Made by a program: the position numbers and the translations under genes. Below the pieces are notes generated by a model. That model searched no databases and was not told where the DNA came from. It saw nothing but the letters and a program-made list of their open reading frames with translations. DNA of 64,000 bases from the NCBI GenBank assembly GCA_032622095.1, contig CP136069.1, positions 66,861,319 through 66,925,318 of the forward strand. Direction: 5' to 3'. Origin of the DNA: Siphonodentalium dalli (Eukaryota; Mollusca; Scaphopoda; Gadilida; Siphonodentaliidae). Shown here one piece after another: positions 23,216 to 34,605 of the stretch (positions are counted from its first letter, which is position 1; each line of letters begins with the position of its first letter).

Positions 23216-23556
23216 AGTGCCTGTCATTTACAGAATGAGGTCCCCAGAGGGTGAATTTAGTGTGTCTGTCATTTGCAGAATGAGGTTCTCAGAGGGTGAA
23301 TTTAGTGACGATATCCCACACAGCAGCTAGCATCACCAAAGTCACCCTCTAGAGATTCTCATTCTGCTTAGGCTGCATCTTCTGGGAAATATCCGTTAGA
23401 CTCAAATTAACATTGTTTTTGGTTACTGGGAAGTTTCTATATTCCCTAATTTGCAAATTTAAATGCTTAATCAAGCTGACTAATGGGTGAACATCACCAA
23501 TTTCACCCTCTGGGGACCTCATTCTGCAAATGACAGACACACTATTTGCAGGCTTG
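23216..23556. mobile_element. hAT-type MITE, long form, rearranged
   Basis: Right terminus CTATTTGCAGGCTTG intact. The left side shows a duplicated start (CATTTACAGAATGAGG and CATTTGCAGAATGAGG). It lies only 36 bp from the start of the last GLG1 exon, so it has probably replaced or pushed away the original branch-point region. Confidence 0.85.
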
Positions 23557-23592
23557 GTGAGCAGATAACTATGTCTTTGTATATACTTCCAG

Positions 23593-23706
23593 GTGGAGCC
23601 ACTTCAGACTGCGAACGACTTTGTGGAACAGATCAAAATATCTCCGGCCAAAAACAATATTCAAAAATTTCTTGGAATTTTAGTTTCCATCTTTGGAATA
23701 ATATAA
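23593..23706 (+). CDS. GLG1: GLG1 terminal coding exon, membrane segment, short tail
   Basis: The acceptor ATACTTCCAG ends at 23592. The frame reads VEPLQTANDF, then VEQIKISPAK, then NNIQKFLGIL, then VSIFGII and a TAA at 23704-23706. The human protein at this point has 'SPSKNY', then a full transmembrane helix and a short basic cytosolic tail. The ISPAKN motif and the start of the helix are present. However, only about 12 hydrophobic residues follow and the tail is absent in all three frames downstream. Either the C-terminus is genuinely shortened, an unseen extra exon exists, or there is a sequence error. 3' UTR and poly(A) site not assigned. Confidence 0.8.
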   Translation: MEPLQTANDFVEQIKISPAKNNIQKFLGILVSIFGII

Positions 23707-23992
23707 TATAAAGGAGTCGCCATTAAATAGAGTTGACATTTTTAAGCTACAGTTAGAAGAGACAAGCTTTTTGAAGGGAAATTATAACTGGGACTACTTC
23801 TCTCTTGCATGTTTCTGAAATCAAAATCTGCTCATTGGTCACTATCATTTCGACGAAATCATACAGTCGAATTACAAGTGTACAAGTCATATTTGTTCAC
23901 TGAACTTGATTATAGGACTTCGCTTTTGAGTCATGCTAAACTCAGTCTCTTTGTTGAAATGCTACGATACATGCCTATCCGATGGGCATTTA

Positions 23993-24120
23993 CAGTAATG
24001 CCCTAAATAATCAGTGAGAGCTTTCCGATGAATGGCAACAAGCCATATTTCCAACTAAATTCTGAAAAATTACCCATAATTCTGCTGTGGTTAAGGAGTC
24101 GATTAATTAGGGCATTGCTG
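23993..24120. mobile_element. Mariner-like MITE, internally deleted
   Basis: 128 bp, CAGTAATGCCCTAAATAATC to GGGCATTGCTG, TA on both sides. Same family as 9591-9770, missing most of one arm. Confidence 0.85.
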
Positions 24121-24180
24121 TACTTCTTAGATGTATGCTTAATTTTTACAGGAGAACATTCCTCTACCATCATTATTTAA

Positions 24181-24530
24181 CCCTTTACCCAACAAACCGG
24201 CCAAATAAAGCTTCAACAGCCTAAAATATCTTCGGTCTGTCTCAATAGAACCATACAAATATGGATATCATTGGAACCGGCTCCTTGACCACATTGTGAT
24301 AGTTACAGTTATGCCCTGTGCCAATGCATTCTCTTATATATGCGAGTCGACCATAGGTCGCCTCGCATATATAAGAGAATGCATTGGCATTTTTTCTTAC
24401 ATTCTTTAACAATTTTATAATTTTTAATGTGTTAAGCCAATGCATTCTCTTATATATGCGAGGCGACCTATGGTCGACTCGCATATATAAGAGAATGCAT
24501 TGGCACAGGGCCCTTCTGTTGGGTAAAGGG
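24181..24530. mobile_element. TTAA-flanked MITE with two hairpins
   Basis: Ends CCCTTTACCCAACA and TGTTGGGTAAAGGG; TTAA at 24177-24180 and 24531-24534, the piggyBac signature. The 350-bp body has two ~70-bp hairpins in opposite orientation (about 24310-24390 and 24436-24506) separated by an AT-rich spacer. It is the intact form of the element broken up at 21133-21921. Confidence 0.92.
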
Positions 24531-24598
24531 TTAAACATTTTTGTCTGTAAAATTTGTTGAGCTGCTAATTCTTCAAAATTTATCAGAATTGGAATTAA

Positions 24599-24829
24599 CC
24601 CCTTCATGTCGGGAGTTGCGCTGGTGCAGCATTAAAAATCCTGTGCCAGTGCATTTTCATATATATGAAAGTCTCCCATAGGGAGCCTCGCATATATAAT
24701 AGAATGCACTGGCTTACAATGTTAAGGTAAATATTGTTAGGCCAATGTATTCTCTTATATATGCAAGGCTTCCTATGGGAGACTCGCATATAAAAGAGAA
24801 TGCAATGGTACAGGGTATTGCGTGAAATA
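24599..24829. mobile_element. TTAA MITE, right end lost
   Basis: TTAA at 24595-24598, then CCCCTTCATGTCGGGAG. Two hairpins (about 24640-24716 and 24739-24812) with loops CTCCCATAGGGAG and CTTCCTATGGGAG. The right terminus is absent. Related to the 10022-10819 family. Confidence 0.8.
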
Positions 24830-24854
24830 TTCATATACATGTAGCAACAATTAA

Positions 24855-25280
24855 AAGGCTGCAGATAGTGTGTCTGTCATTTGCAGAATGATGTCCCCAG
24901 AGGGCGACACTATATAATTAGTGGGCTAGCATCACCAAATTCGCCCTCTGGGGACCTAATTCTGCTTAGGCCTCAACTGCTATGGCAGTTATAGGATAAG
25001 ATTGAAGTTCCCCAGTTGAAGTTAGTGATGTTCACCCATTAGCCACCTCGATTATGCTTTTTATCTTCTGCAAATTAGGGGATATAGAAACTGAACAGAA
25101 GGGAAAAAGTAACTAAAAACAATATTAATTTGAGACTAGATACTTCCCAGAAGATGAGGCCCAAGCAGATTTAGGTCCCCATAGGGTGAATATGGCATGC
25201 TAACCTGCTTGGGGTAGCGTCACTAAATTCACCTCTGGGGCCTCATTCTACAAATGACAGACACACTATTTGTAGACTTG
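24855..25280. mobile_element. hAT-type MITE, long form, decayed
   Basis: Both CCAGAGGG hairpins and the middle are recognisable, and the right end reads CTATTTGTAGACTTG. Many substitutions; no clean target duplication. Confidence 0.85.
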
Positions 25281-26308
25281 AACTATTATATGCATCAAGC
25301 AATTGAATTCCATTGAAAAGTATTCAGAGAGGTTTAGTTTGAAAATTTCTAACTTCACTTATCAATAAATATCAGGCTATACTTTTCATCAGTTTTAACG
25401 GGAGATCATGGCCAATTGTAGAACTACATGTAAAGTCTGTTGATAAACTCTCAACAACACTGAGTGTTAATATTACTGACGAATAGCGGCCTTATTGATG
25501 CTGTCTTCGGTATTGCATGTTTTGTCTCCCATTGACAACTAACTACATCGCTGTGTTATGTTGCACCAACTTTGTTTGGAAATAGAACATAGCTAGCTGA
25601 ATCTGGATAATACTTTTGTGACACAGGCACAGAGAATTATAGTCTATAGACTGTTATACTTGACTGGCGAAGTTTTAAGTCTTATCAATCTAAATCTCGT
25701 TATAACTTCACGTGAAGGATATAAATTTGTTTCCTTCATGAGAATTATAAATTTTTTTTCACAATTATGCATGTTTTATTTCTTACCTCGTTGTGGTCTC
25801 TTTAAAAAAAATTACGATAATCTTCCATTTTAACGTCACTGAAATTTCTATGAAAATTTTATTTCTATGAAGAATTAGTGCTTTCACTAGGTTGTGTCAT
25901 ACACAGCAGTGACAGCACACTGGGCGTCTCTACACGAAGCCCGGAAGAATACCGGATGAATTGTTAATATAAATCAGGTTTATTGTGGACAAGTTTCCAA
26001 GGTCTTGTGTGCTCCTGGGTTTCTTGAGAATATGCTGCCAGAGATTTACAGAATGAGGTCCCCTGAGGGTGAATTTAGTGACAGTACCCTGCACCTCTCC
26101 AAATTCATCCTCTGGGGGCATGGCCTCATCTGATATTTGGTAATTTTCTAAAAGTTTGCCAAACTAAAAACAAATATGGAATTAAATAGAATAATACAAA
26201 GAAAGAGCATCCTATCAGTTATAGAGATGTTAACCTGAAAAATCATAGTTGGCTTTTTATAAAAGACTGATTTCTGTGATTTGCTGTGCTTATTATATAT
26301 TCCTAAAT
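25281..26308. other. Non-coding; one hAT MITE remnant
   Basis: 26047-26120 is a hairpin remnant of the hAT family (CAGAATGAGGTCCCC ... CCTCTGGGGGC). Otherwise AT-rich with no gene recognised. Confidence 0.55.
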
Positions 26309-26760
26309 GTGACCCGCCATATCAAATCCAGTCGTAAGTCGGGATTTTTCTACCCTGTGCCAATGCATTCTCTTATATATGCGAGTCGACCATAGGTCGC
26401 CTCGCATATATAAGAGAATGCATTGGCCTAACAATTTTTTATCATTTTTTTTAAATAAATGTTTCTTGCAATTTTTAGGACATAAAATAAAAAACATCCA
26501 TTACCCTGCAGGGAGCCCCACACATATATAGAAGCATATAGAAGAGTGTCGTCTGCTCATGTTTGTCTGGGGCTCTGTATGGGTGAAATTATAAAATTGT
26601 TAAAGAATACAAGAAAAAATTATTAAAATTGTAAAAAATTGTTAGGCCAATGCATTCTCTTATATATGCGAGGCGACCTATGGTCGACTCGCATATATAA
26701 CAGAATGCATTGGCACAGGGTAAAAAAATCCCGACTTACGACTTACTTATGGCGGGTCAC
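26309..26760. mobile_element. GTGACCCGCC-ended element with the hairpin cassette
   Basis: Termini GTGACCCGCCATA and TATGGCGGGTCAC, flanked by AAAT on both sides (26305-26308, 26761-26764). The subterminal phrase AGTCGGGATTTTT is inverted at the other end. Two TATATATGCGAG hairpins (26349-26428 and 26645-26716) lie inside, the same as in the TTAA families, although the TIR and target duplication differ. Confidence 0.85.
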
Positions 26761-27660
26761 AAATGTGTTGAATTTTAATCTCTATATATTAATATGTTTT
26801 GATATGATGCCATTCAGCTCTACACCACAATCTATGACATCCACCCAGCCTACACTGTGGTATGGTATTAACTGACGTCTGCCAAACTCTGAATCAGTTA
26901 TGATGTCGCATACTGGAGAAAATTGCGATATTTCCTATTGCAATTCACAGAGGTCATCTGGTATGCCTTAAAAGACATATTATGGACTTGTTCGGGTGCG
27001 CGAAGTTGATAAGTTAGTACTCAGGCAATAAGCCAACCTGAGAAATATGGCATTCTACATGTACTAAAACTTTCAAAGAAATCGACCATACCACTCCATA
27101 GAAAACATTGTCTGAACTACGTTCAAGTGTAAATATTTACATCTTGAATCGGGACGCAACTATTGGCAATAAACTAACACAAATTTGACCATTGAGTCAT
27201 TACATCTAATTAATATATAATAATGATGGTGTGTGTTGTCAATTTGGATTAATATTTGTTAAAAATAACTACTTTGAGCAAGAGTATTCTCAATTTCTAT
27301 TTGATCACCCTACCGGATAAGTCTTTAATTGGTCTGACAGCAAGCCACCAAATAAATCCCATGTTACTATCTCGAGCCACCAACATAAGGGGAACCAAGA
27401 CAACCGTTTCATTGTCTCTTGTCTGACTACTTTTTCATGATGTAATTTACATTGAACAGTGTTTTGGAGAGACCAGTAGAAAATGTTGACATCTTAATAT
27501 GGTGATCATTCCACAATAGATGTCAAATTGTTATGAGTGACCAGGACTGTCGGCAGAACATATTTTTTATTATGGTTGATGTTCGTGTGACATTAATTGC
27601 TTGGACCCTCCGAGCTGTCAATGTCACACTATGTTACCATCATTCCACGACAATAACGTA
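26761..27660. other. Non-coding, nothing recognised
   Basis: AT-rich unique-looking DNA; no gene, RNA or repeat family supported. Confidence 0.45.
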
Positions 27661-27873
27661 CAGTAATGCTCTAATTAATCGACCTCTTAACCAAAGCAGA
27701 ATTATGGGTAACTTTTCAGGATTTAGTCGGAAATATGGCTTGTTGCCATTCATCGGAAAGCTCTCCCCGAGAGCTTTCCGATGAATGGCAACAAGCCATA
27801 TTTCCGACTAAATCCTGAAAAGTTACCCATAATTCTGCTTTGGTTAAGAGGTCGATTAATTAGAGCATTACTG
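27661..27873. mobile_element. Mariner-like MITE, full palindrome
   Basis: 213-bp near-perfect palindrome, CAGTAATGCTCTAATTAATC to its complement, with TA at both sides (27659-27660, 27874-27875). Arms are about 103 bp around a short CCCC centre. Reference copy of the family at 9591 and 23993. Confidence 0.93.
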
Positions 27874-29661
27874 TATGTTAATTTATGCTGTATATTTTTG
27901 CTTTTACTGTGATCTCTAATCTTGTTGTGATTTTTTTATAATTTGTTATTTACACAAGATCTGCTGTCAGACAGCCTTCCAATAGTATCATGTATTGCTA
28001 TGTGAATTTCTGGCATGCGTTGTTGTAAGGTGTCGCCAACCCACACGATCTTCCATCTCAGTTCATAGCTGATCCAGTGACATTACTGTGCTTGGATCAC
28101 TGTCCAACCACCTTGATAGCTTGATTGCCTCGCTCTCGTTTTCTCAGCATAATATTTCCCATTTTGTTGGATCTCATTAATTGTCAAAAGTATGCCAACT
28201 GCAGCTTCACACCGTTGCTTCTATTACGTGAAGTGTGGGAGAAAGTGTGGGATAGCTTTTGAGCGATTTTCTATCACTTGGTGGACACTTCTATTTTTCA
28301 TATCTTGGAATATTTATTTTTACTCCATTTTATACCAGAGATTATCAACTAAACATAATACCAATGGGTCTATATAGAAATAATCAGGGACTTTGACCAT
28401 TAGGTACACCTCTAAGTAATGTAAAGCCACCTCACAATTAACACATGACCTCAGCATTCATTATGTAAATATTAAAGATGGTCGATCTGTTATATAGATT
28501 CCAGGGTATGAATAATAGATGTAATTCAAGGACACCTGTCCAGAAAAGCTTCCATCAATTAATATAAATTTTAATCTGTTTTAATAAGAATTTCTTATGA
28601 CATTCGTGGAACAGTTTTATGGGCTGAGAACAGAAATCTGTGCGAAAATGTTCGGAGTGTACCATGAAGGAGAACTTATCTTGTTAGCACCCTCAATCAC
28701 TGCAAATTACAGATCAACTATCCGATTTACGGCAAATTACGATCAAAATAAACCATTCTATTATGCCTTATCTGTATTTTATTCAAGGAAAAGCTATTTA
28801 CAGTCTCAATGAAATCGGGACTAATAAAAATAATGTTGTAATTGTGGCCCGGAAGTGATAGACCATCTTTTACCTTTCTTTCTACTTTTTGATAAGTTGA
28901 TTCCCTTAAGAAATATTTATATAATAATTTCAACAAACGGCCTATGGCTTTTTGGTTGAACATATTATCTGAAAATTTTCCACAAATTAGTAGAAATCTT
29001 TGTGCACTTTTGTCATCTGTTTGTCTGGCATCCAAGGGGTTTGGGTAACAAATTTAAACAGTTGGAAATTTCATGCCTGATATGTACATCAGTTGGAAAT
29101 TTCACACCAAAAATAGGTTGAAATTTTTGTCATAATTTGACTTTCCAACCAGTATTTTATTTTTTTTTAGACCAACATTCACATATTTTCATACTTTTGG
29201 CCAAAATGTTTGACTGAAATGACTATCAGTTGGAAAATTTCCAACCTTAGATGAATGTCAGATTGGTAATATTTTACCCGTTACCTGTCGTCTGATTTTA
29301 TTTACACTTCAAAAGCGAATATTATTATTAATAATCTCGAGAAATAACAAATTTCAAAAATCAATATATGATCACTCTGAGCTTTGATGGGTGGGTTCCT
29401 CGAAGCAAATAAAATATTTTTTACCCCCGAAGCAAAAGAAATTATAATTTGGGAGCGTTAATTTGGATTATGCACACAAAAAGTCAAATAATCACTGTAT
29501 CACATACATGCTTCATATTTTGGTCAACATTATCATAAACCAATCAATAATTTTATTTTTTTGAGACATGGAGAAAAAATAGGATTGGTTCGTAAAACAG
29601 CTAGGCTATTAAATTGCTGTTGCCTAGTGGGAAAATAGTTGTTTTATAGTCCCAATCAGAA
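27874..29661. other. Non-coding; fragment of a TTAA element
   Basis: About 29275-29460 resembles the internal part of the AGGTACTCAA family (CTCTGAGCTTTGATGGGT, CCTCGAAGCAAAT, TTTTACCCCCGAAGC). About 29060-29240 repeats a GTTGGAAATTTC motif. Frames up to 102 aa have no recognisable domain. Confidence 0.5.
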
Positions 29662-31450
29662 TAGACACCTTTCGCATAAAGAACAACGACAGATAATCAT
29701 TACAAATGGGTACTATGTCACTAGAATTTGTGTTCTTTCTATTCATTGTCATTTTTCCCTATCCATTGTTATCATTACGGTTTTGGATTGTCAACAAAAC
29801 TCACAAATACACCATATAGTAATAAGTTCACGATGTTTTCTCCTCAATTTGGGAGACGACTGATATTATGTCCCTAAATTGTGTTCGCCATTTGGCCTTA
29901 ATTTTTATCTATTACCGGTAGTGGAAATCAGATCATTTGTTGTCGTGAAACATGAGAATCTTGCGAAACACATAGCGCTAAGCTATGACCGGATAACAGC
30001 ATAATTAAGTACAAAATAATCACAACACGAAGAACCCTAATCCCCTTACTGCGAGTGCATGAACGGACTCATAGTTGTTATTTCTGCGAAAAGGTTTTTG
30101 GACCTTCCGAAAAAATTACGACTACAAATAGCTATTCGTAATAATTATCTGTCGTCCTTCATTATGTCTATAATAGAGACCTTTCGCAAAACTCACGTTT
30201 ACGATTACGGATACGGATAGGGTACTACGTCGCCAACATTTGTGTACTTTCTAATCGTTGTCGTATTTTACTATCCGTAATAACGGTTACGATTTCATGG
30301 TTTCTAATAAGCTCAAATAACACCTGAAATTTATTTTCTGCAATATATTACTTTACTCCGTTCGAGACTGTATATGTATATCATGTAAACCATCCAGTTA
30401 TATTGAGCTACGCCATCGGTGTGCTGTTAAGATTGGCAATCACTCTACCTGTCGTCGTGAATCAGATCGCTATTCACAACGGATAGTCATCGCTGGCTGC
30501 GATACAAAACTTTGCAGTAATAGAAGTGCACTATGAATCCAGTCGCCAAAAAATACATGGCTGACATGGATTTGGTGTTACTAAAAGAATATTTGGCACA
30601 CCCACCAACATCACCAGAGCTCAGCAGTCTCTGTTAGGTTTGTTCTTTGCAATTATTTTAAATTTTAAAAACACAACTCACACAAATGCGGCATTTCAAG
30701 GTACTCAATCCGATTAGATGTCCCCATATCATCCGATTCCAACAACAACAATTTTTTTTTAAATGCCCCTTCTGTTATCAGAATCGAGTAATTCCCCCAA
30801 ATTAATGCTAACCACAGTCAACTTTGTTCAACGAAATTTTGCCGGTTTGTCTGACACAAAAAAAACCACTTGATGCACATCGCTTCTACACCGTGTCGAC
30901 TTTGTTTCGATTTGGTAGTACCAAATCAGAATTGATGCCCATCAGCGAGCACATAAACCTTATGTCGGATTTCCTAAACCCAAAGAGGTGATAGGCCTGT
31001 GAAGCCGAAATCGCATTGAAATCAAATTGCGGACTGGAAGGGTCTGGAGTCGTGGTTGATGTGAGGTCCAAATTAGGAACCCCTCTTCCCCCATCAGCAT
31101 AACGTCTATCAGGTCATCCATAATAACAATGAACAGAATTTCCACCACTGTATTGCCACAATATATCACGAGAATCCCGGGTCGTAGGTTGTGACTGGTC
31201 GAATTATTGACAAAAAACAGGTCCTGATTATCGCATTGTTGCAAATGAGACGATAAGTGAAGTATTAAAGCGTGTGTTTGGTATGCAGTCCCTTGAGTTC
31301 TAAAAGTGGTACAAAATAAGGATGGTACGTGTTCGTCAAAACTCTTACGCGTTGTCGTTTTGCGAAAGACCTTTTTGGCCATACGGATAGACTTACAACT
31401 ACGAATAGCTATCCGTATTCGTAAACGCGAGGATGCGAAAGGTCTCTATT
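29662..31450. mobile_element. Two adjacent PIF/Harbinger-like elements
   Basis: The second unit (about 30176-31450) has inverted ends AGAGACCTTTCGCA and TGCGAAAGGTCTCT, with subterminal TACGGATA/TATCCGTA motifs. The first (about 29662-30175) has a similar left end (ATAGACACCTTTCGCA) and internal phrases but no ORF. The family is assigned from the transposase fragment inside the second. A 3-bp duplication could not be resolved. 30697-30790 is a partial AGGTACTCAA-family insertion. Confidence 0.7.
30886..31071 (-). pseudogene. PIF/Harbinger transposase N-terminal fragment
   Basis: The frame contains AYHLFGFRKSDIRFMCSLMG followed by INSDLVLPNRNKV. This is the N-terminal helical motif of Harbinger/HARBI1-type nucleases ('FRFSKxxIxxLCxxLG ... 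PxRxxV'). The frame breaks after NKVDTV; the expected continuation (EAMCI) is present a base or two away in another frame. The catalytic DDE part is missing. The in-frame residues upstream of the Met (GGRGVPN) suggest the original start was further upstream. Confidence 0.65.
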
Positions 31451-31797
31451 ATCCAGTTTGCATCTTGATGTCACATGATATGGTATTATGGATGCAGTCT
31501 GTGTGTTCTTGTGCTGATTTTGACAAATTTCATTGAAGAGTAGGCTAATATTAAAACCTCATGACTGTACATTCCAACATGCCTTAATTACCTACGCAAT
31601 TTTAGTGTTAGATTTTCAAGAGCATAATTAGAAAACTATTTACAATATTGTTGTTATATTTTTACAGTACATTTTATGTATTTGCATTTTATATTCATTT
31701 ACATCCTCCTTTCTCATATAAATAGATATCAGCCACACTTTGTTTTGTTTTCACCTCCCAAAATCCAGTGTCATTAAAATCAGAATATTGAATTTAA

Positions 31798-32643
31798 CCC
31801 TCTCATGGTTTTCATGGTGCAGCATTAACCCGTTGAACCCCGATGCCCTGAACATTAAATGGTCCCCACCCGGGGCGCCTGATTTTATATAGTGTTTCCC
31901 ACAATATGACGTGTAATGGTCTTACCAGGGACATCTACATGCACAACTATATACCACAATCCACTAACAAATACTAACTGAACAAGTGTGTGGTGAAATA
32001 TGTCACAAGCTATTGCGGAGAGAGTCTATTGCACTTTCATTATATATGAATATTATATTGCGGCTCTCTGACAATGTTATTTATAACGAAAGTAGAAGTA
32101 CAGTTCTAGTTAATGTGTGCTTTGATCACGATATTTCTATAATGGAAATCTGCTCCTTTGTGGACGATAAAAAGCAATTTTTTTTCTCAAAATAAGCATA
32201 TGCGCATGCACTTCGAAACAGACCCACTATCACTATCACCAGTTTGTCTGTCAAAGTGACGCGGGTGACTCATGTGTGCAAAGTAGAAGTACAGTTCTAG
32301 TGGATATGTGCATTTACTGTGATGTAGTTCCGTGTCAAATATCATGATTTCCGGACCGGTATCCTGGGTTACAGGAATATAAGGATAAGACCTTCCGGTC
32401 TCTGGGGTTCAACAGGTTAAACATCTGGTGCAAGTCCATTTGCTTATATATGTGAGTCTCACAAAGAAGCCTCACATATATTAGAAAATGCACTGGCTTA
32501 CAAGGTCAAGGTAAATATTGTTAGGCCAATGTATTCTCTTATATATGTATAAATTCAAGGCTCCCTATGGGAGACTCATATATATGAGAATGTATTGGCC
32601 CAGGGTTTTAGCAAAATTTCAGGAAGCTCCAGTCATGGAAGGG
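31798..32643. mobile_element. TTAA MITE, outer element of a nested pair
   Basis: TTAA at 31794-31797 and 32644-32647; ends CCCTCTCATGG and CATGGAAGGG. Two hairpins (32424-32498, 32523-32604) of the TATATATG family remain. An independent TTAA element (31829-32416) is inserted near its left end. Confidence 0.85.
31829..32416. mobile_element. TTAA MITE, inner element (CCCGTTGAACCCC family)
   Basis: TTAA at 31825-31828 and 32417-32420. Ends CCCGTTGAACCCC and GGGGTTCAACAGG. 588 bp without hairpins or a credible ORF; inserted into the element at 31798-32643. Confidence 0.87.
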
Positions 32644-32834
32644 TTAAATTGTTAACATTCTTGTAAATATTTCATTGTATTCTCCTTGCTAGGTATGATT
32701 GTTCAATTCTGGACTCTTCATATGTGACAGAAAATTTATTACACTATTTTATCTGTGGCGAGGAACTGGGGAATCAAGGTTGCTGTATATGAATTCCGAC
32801 AATCACCTGATTGGATTCATCTCTTTACCGTTAA

Positions 32835-33257
32835 CCCTTTCAGTGCCAGGGGCCGATCTCATCGGCCCTAATTTACGGTCTGTAAAATCGGCCCTAAAAA
32901 AAATTTGGGTATGCTAAAGCATGCTATAGCGAATTTAAAAATAAACTGGATAAAAACTTAGGGGCATGTTATAACTCAAAACTATCACCAAGTATTCATA
33001 GTAATAATTTTGATGCCCATGAAAAACGTAAGATTCCCTGGCACTAAACCTACAAAATAAGTCTGTTAAAGAATATAAGAAATAATTATTGAAATTCTAA
33101 AAAATTCTAAAAAATAATAACAAATGATGAAAAATTGTTAGGCCAATGCATTCTCTTATATATGCGAGGCGACCTATGGTCGACTCGCATATATAAGAGA
33201 ATGCATTGGCACAGGGTACATGGGTTGATACAAAAATCGGACCTGGCACTCAAAGGG
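32835..33257. mobile_element. TTAA MITE (CCCTTTCAGTGCCAGG family)
   Basis: TTAA at 32831-32834 and 33258-33261. Ends CCCTTTCAGTGCCAGG and CCTGGCACTCAAAGGG. Contains the short palindrome GGCCGATCTCATCGGCC near the left end and one TATATATGCGAG hairpin (33141-33215). The fragment at about 21418-21466 is the right end of a second copy. Confidence 0.9.
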
Positions 33258-33261
33258 TTAA

Positions 33262-34605
33262 ATGTTGTGATTGGCTCAGACACTGACGTAATGCTTCTTA
33301 GAAGTAATGGGATTCCCTGCTATTTAGTTCAGACTCTGGAACACGCAGCTTGATCAATAGTCTCATTTTAATAAGACTGCTCCAAATCATGTGCCACCTA
33401 TCATTTAGGTACACCCCGACTTATTATGGAAATCAGGAAAATATGGAGCCTGGTGGTCCAAAGGTTAGTTTGTCTTGTAGTGATGGCTGTGGAGTCATAT
33501 GTCGTTCATAATCTCCCTCCAAATTGTGATCTTTGAGCAAGACCACTTTTACTGAACTCACTTATTCGCACTAGTCATTACAGTAGACCACAAAGACTGA
33601 TCTTCTTTTAATAATCACTAGGTATTCCCAATTAGTTGCATGGCGGACTGAGATTGTCCCAAAGTGGGTTAGAGGGGTCCCATACCCCTAGCAGAAACCC
33701 TGATAGATGTACATTTAACTTTGGTGCTTTTTTTTGGATTTCAAGATGGCTGCTGGCTGCCATTATTTCTTAAAAACTCATTCAAATTCAAAAGCTCCCT
33801 TCTTGAGGTGATCCCAAATTTGCCTGTAAATTTTCAATACATTTTGCCAAGAATTGTGGACTGCAGGGTGAGCCGATGGATTCAATTGTGAAATTCAAGA
33901 TGGCTGCTGATGCCACGTTTTTTAACAGAATTGAGGAAAAAATTATAAATGTTTTGTCACTTTTGTGATGATTAGATGAGAGATGTATCCTGTAGGGATG
34001 CGTAAAAATGACATCATTCGCTGGCCAAATTTTATCCTATATTTAGATTATGTATGACGTCAGGTAATTCCCAGCTCGAGTCAAGGTGATCTCTCAAGTT
34101 TTTGGCACACCATGAGTAAATTGTTTTCAGATGTATAGGGGAATTATCCAGTGTAATCTATACATATTTTTCGTTCGCCTGGTTTCCGTATATTTGAATG
34201 CTGACAGGTCCTTTAGATCCTGTCTCAGGCCATCAAAAAATCTCTTTTTCAAGATGTCCTCCTCTGAGCATGTTTGTGTCATCATGTACTTAGCCTTAGA
34301 CAACCCATAGGTTACCAGAATAGTTACAATTGCTATTATAATAACTACAACAGGTAATAGTTAAGTAATAGCCGCATTCGGCAACTCATTGATTGAAGAA
34401 AAATACTAGTAATATTTTTAGTTCTATCTATACCAACATGGCAACAACAACCAAACAGTATGAAAAATATATGTTTCACTCATGATTATAACTTGTATTG
34501 TGGGAATATAAATTATTATTTTGACAGAAATAGTGACGGGGTGGGTTTGAACTTTGACCTTAGGCATTTGAATACAATAATATTAATATGGGAGGCTGTT
34601 TTCTA
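33262..34605. other. Non-coding, nothing firm
   Basis: The phrase TTCAAGATGGCTGCTG occurs twice (about 33739 and 33894). No gene, RNA or mobile element identified. Confidence 0.45.

Noticed and set aside
21272-24506. CRISPR-like repeats
   Set aside because: The palindromic repeats are irregularly spaced, in both orientations and inside TTAA transposons; there are no cas genes and the DNA is eukaryotic.
26639-26875. Conserved short protein 'LGQCILLYMRGDLWSTRIY...'
   Set aside because: It recurs at 26303-26497 (- strand), 26639 and 33135 because the hairpin palindrome gives the same peptide from both strands; it is not a gene.
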